From contig DKYC01000007.1 in the NCBI GenBank assembly GCA_002492295.1, positions 1 through 6,422 on the forward strand: 6,422 nucleotides of DNA, read 5' to 3'. The notes under the pieces are model-generated. The model saw nothing but the letters and a program-made list of their open reading frames with translations, ran no database searches and was not told the DNA's origin. Positions 6,282 through 6,422 of the stretch are shown here, in pieces; the stretch's first letter is position 1; every line of letters begins with the position of its first letter. Made by a program: the position numbers and the translations under genes. This stretch comes from Lachnospiraceae bacterium UBA7110. Lineage in GTDB: Bacteria; Bacillota; Clostridia; Lachnospirales; Lachnospiraceae.

Positions 6282-6306
6282 ATAACCTAATTTATCCAAT
6301 TTTCAA
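6279..6306 (-). promoter_or_regulatory. Sigma-A-type promoter of the mbl-flagellar operon
   Basis: The minus strand has TTGAAA (6301-6306), a 16-base spacer and a consensus TATAAT (6279-6284). Transcription would begin near 6272, giving a leader of roughly 230 bases. The DNA just upstream is very AT-rich with A and T runs (6308-6352), which could act as an UP-like element. A weaker match, TTGGCA (6266-6271) with TATACT (6241-6246), has a 19-base spacer and is less likely. No sigma-28 flagellar promoter (TAAA-15-GCCGATAT type) is visible, so this operon probably follows vegetative transcription. Confidence 0.6.
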
Positions 6307-6422
6307 AGGGGTTTAACGCTTTTTTTATAAAAAACACTATCATTTTTTTTACAATCTATATATCGGTTGTATTTTTCACAATACTTTAGTTATTTTCAAA
6401 ATATTATGTAAATTCATTATAT
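6307..6422. other. AT-rich intergenic DNA upstream of the mbl promoter
   Basis: This stretch is strongly AT-rich with homopolymer runs and no credible reading frame on either strand. A weak promoter-like pair on the minus strand (TTGTAA, then TTTATA after 17 bases) ends in the T/A tract but is much poorer than the one at 6279-6306. No terminator of an upstream gene is recognisable. Confidence 0.5.

Noticed and set aside
6310..6352. T-rich and A-rich runs as a possible terminator of an upstream gene
   Set aside because: No GC-containing stem precedes either run. They fit better as AT-rich promoter-upstream DNA.

Overview
The window looks like chromosomal core DNA from a motile Firmicute (Bacillota), most likely a clostridium of the Lachnospiraceae type. 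The reasons are strong AGGAGG-type ribosome binding sites, an Mbl-like actin directly upstream of two flagellar rod genes (the mbl-flhO-flhP order known from Bacillus subtilis), a short FlgJ-like rod-binding protein without a muramidase domain, and a RecD2 helicase typical of organisms outside the RecBCD group. The family-level assignment is inference from gene style, not from a marker sequence. Every gene lies on the minus strand, so transcription runs from high to low coordinates.

Layout in transcription order. Positions 6045-6422 are an AT-rich intergenic region with a good sigma-A-type promoter (TTGAAA-16-TATAAT, 6279-6306). About 230 bases of untranslated leader follow. The leader holds repeated AATGGCT motifs, a 14-bp palindrome, a nested imperfect hairpin of about 76 nt, and a pair of mutually exclusive small hairpins. 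Then come an MreB/Mbl actin (5049-6044), a FlgF/FlhO-like rod protein (4209-4985), the rod protein FlgG/FlhP (3367-4188) and a FlgJ-type rod-binding protein (2935-3324). A stem-loop at 2890-2918 probably ends this transcript.

A second unit starts behind that hairpin. A short leader with a perfect 9-bp inverted repeat (2857-2886) precedes recD2 (548-2836), a complete superfamily 1B helicase. Its 3' end overlaps the start of comFC (578 down to the window edge) by 31 bases. comFC is cut by the window after 192 codons, before its catalytic PRPP loop.

Functionally, the first unit couples wall elongation (the actin scaffold) to assembly of the flagellar rod, which must cross that wall. The second pairs a DNA repair helicase with a natural-competence protein. 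In B. subtilis comFC sits beside flgM and other late flagellar genes, so the flagellar locus may continue beyond the left edge; this is inference. I found no mobile element, CRISPR array, tRNA, rRNA or defence system. The proteins are all recognisable families; the least explained sequence is the mbl leader.
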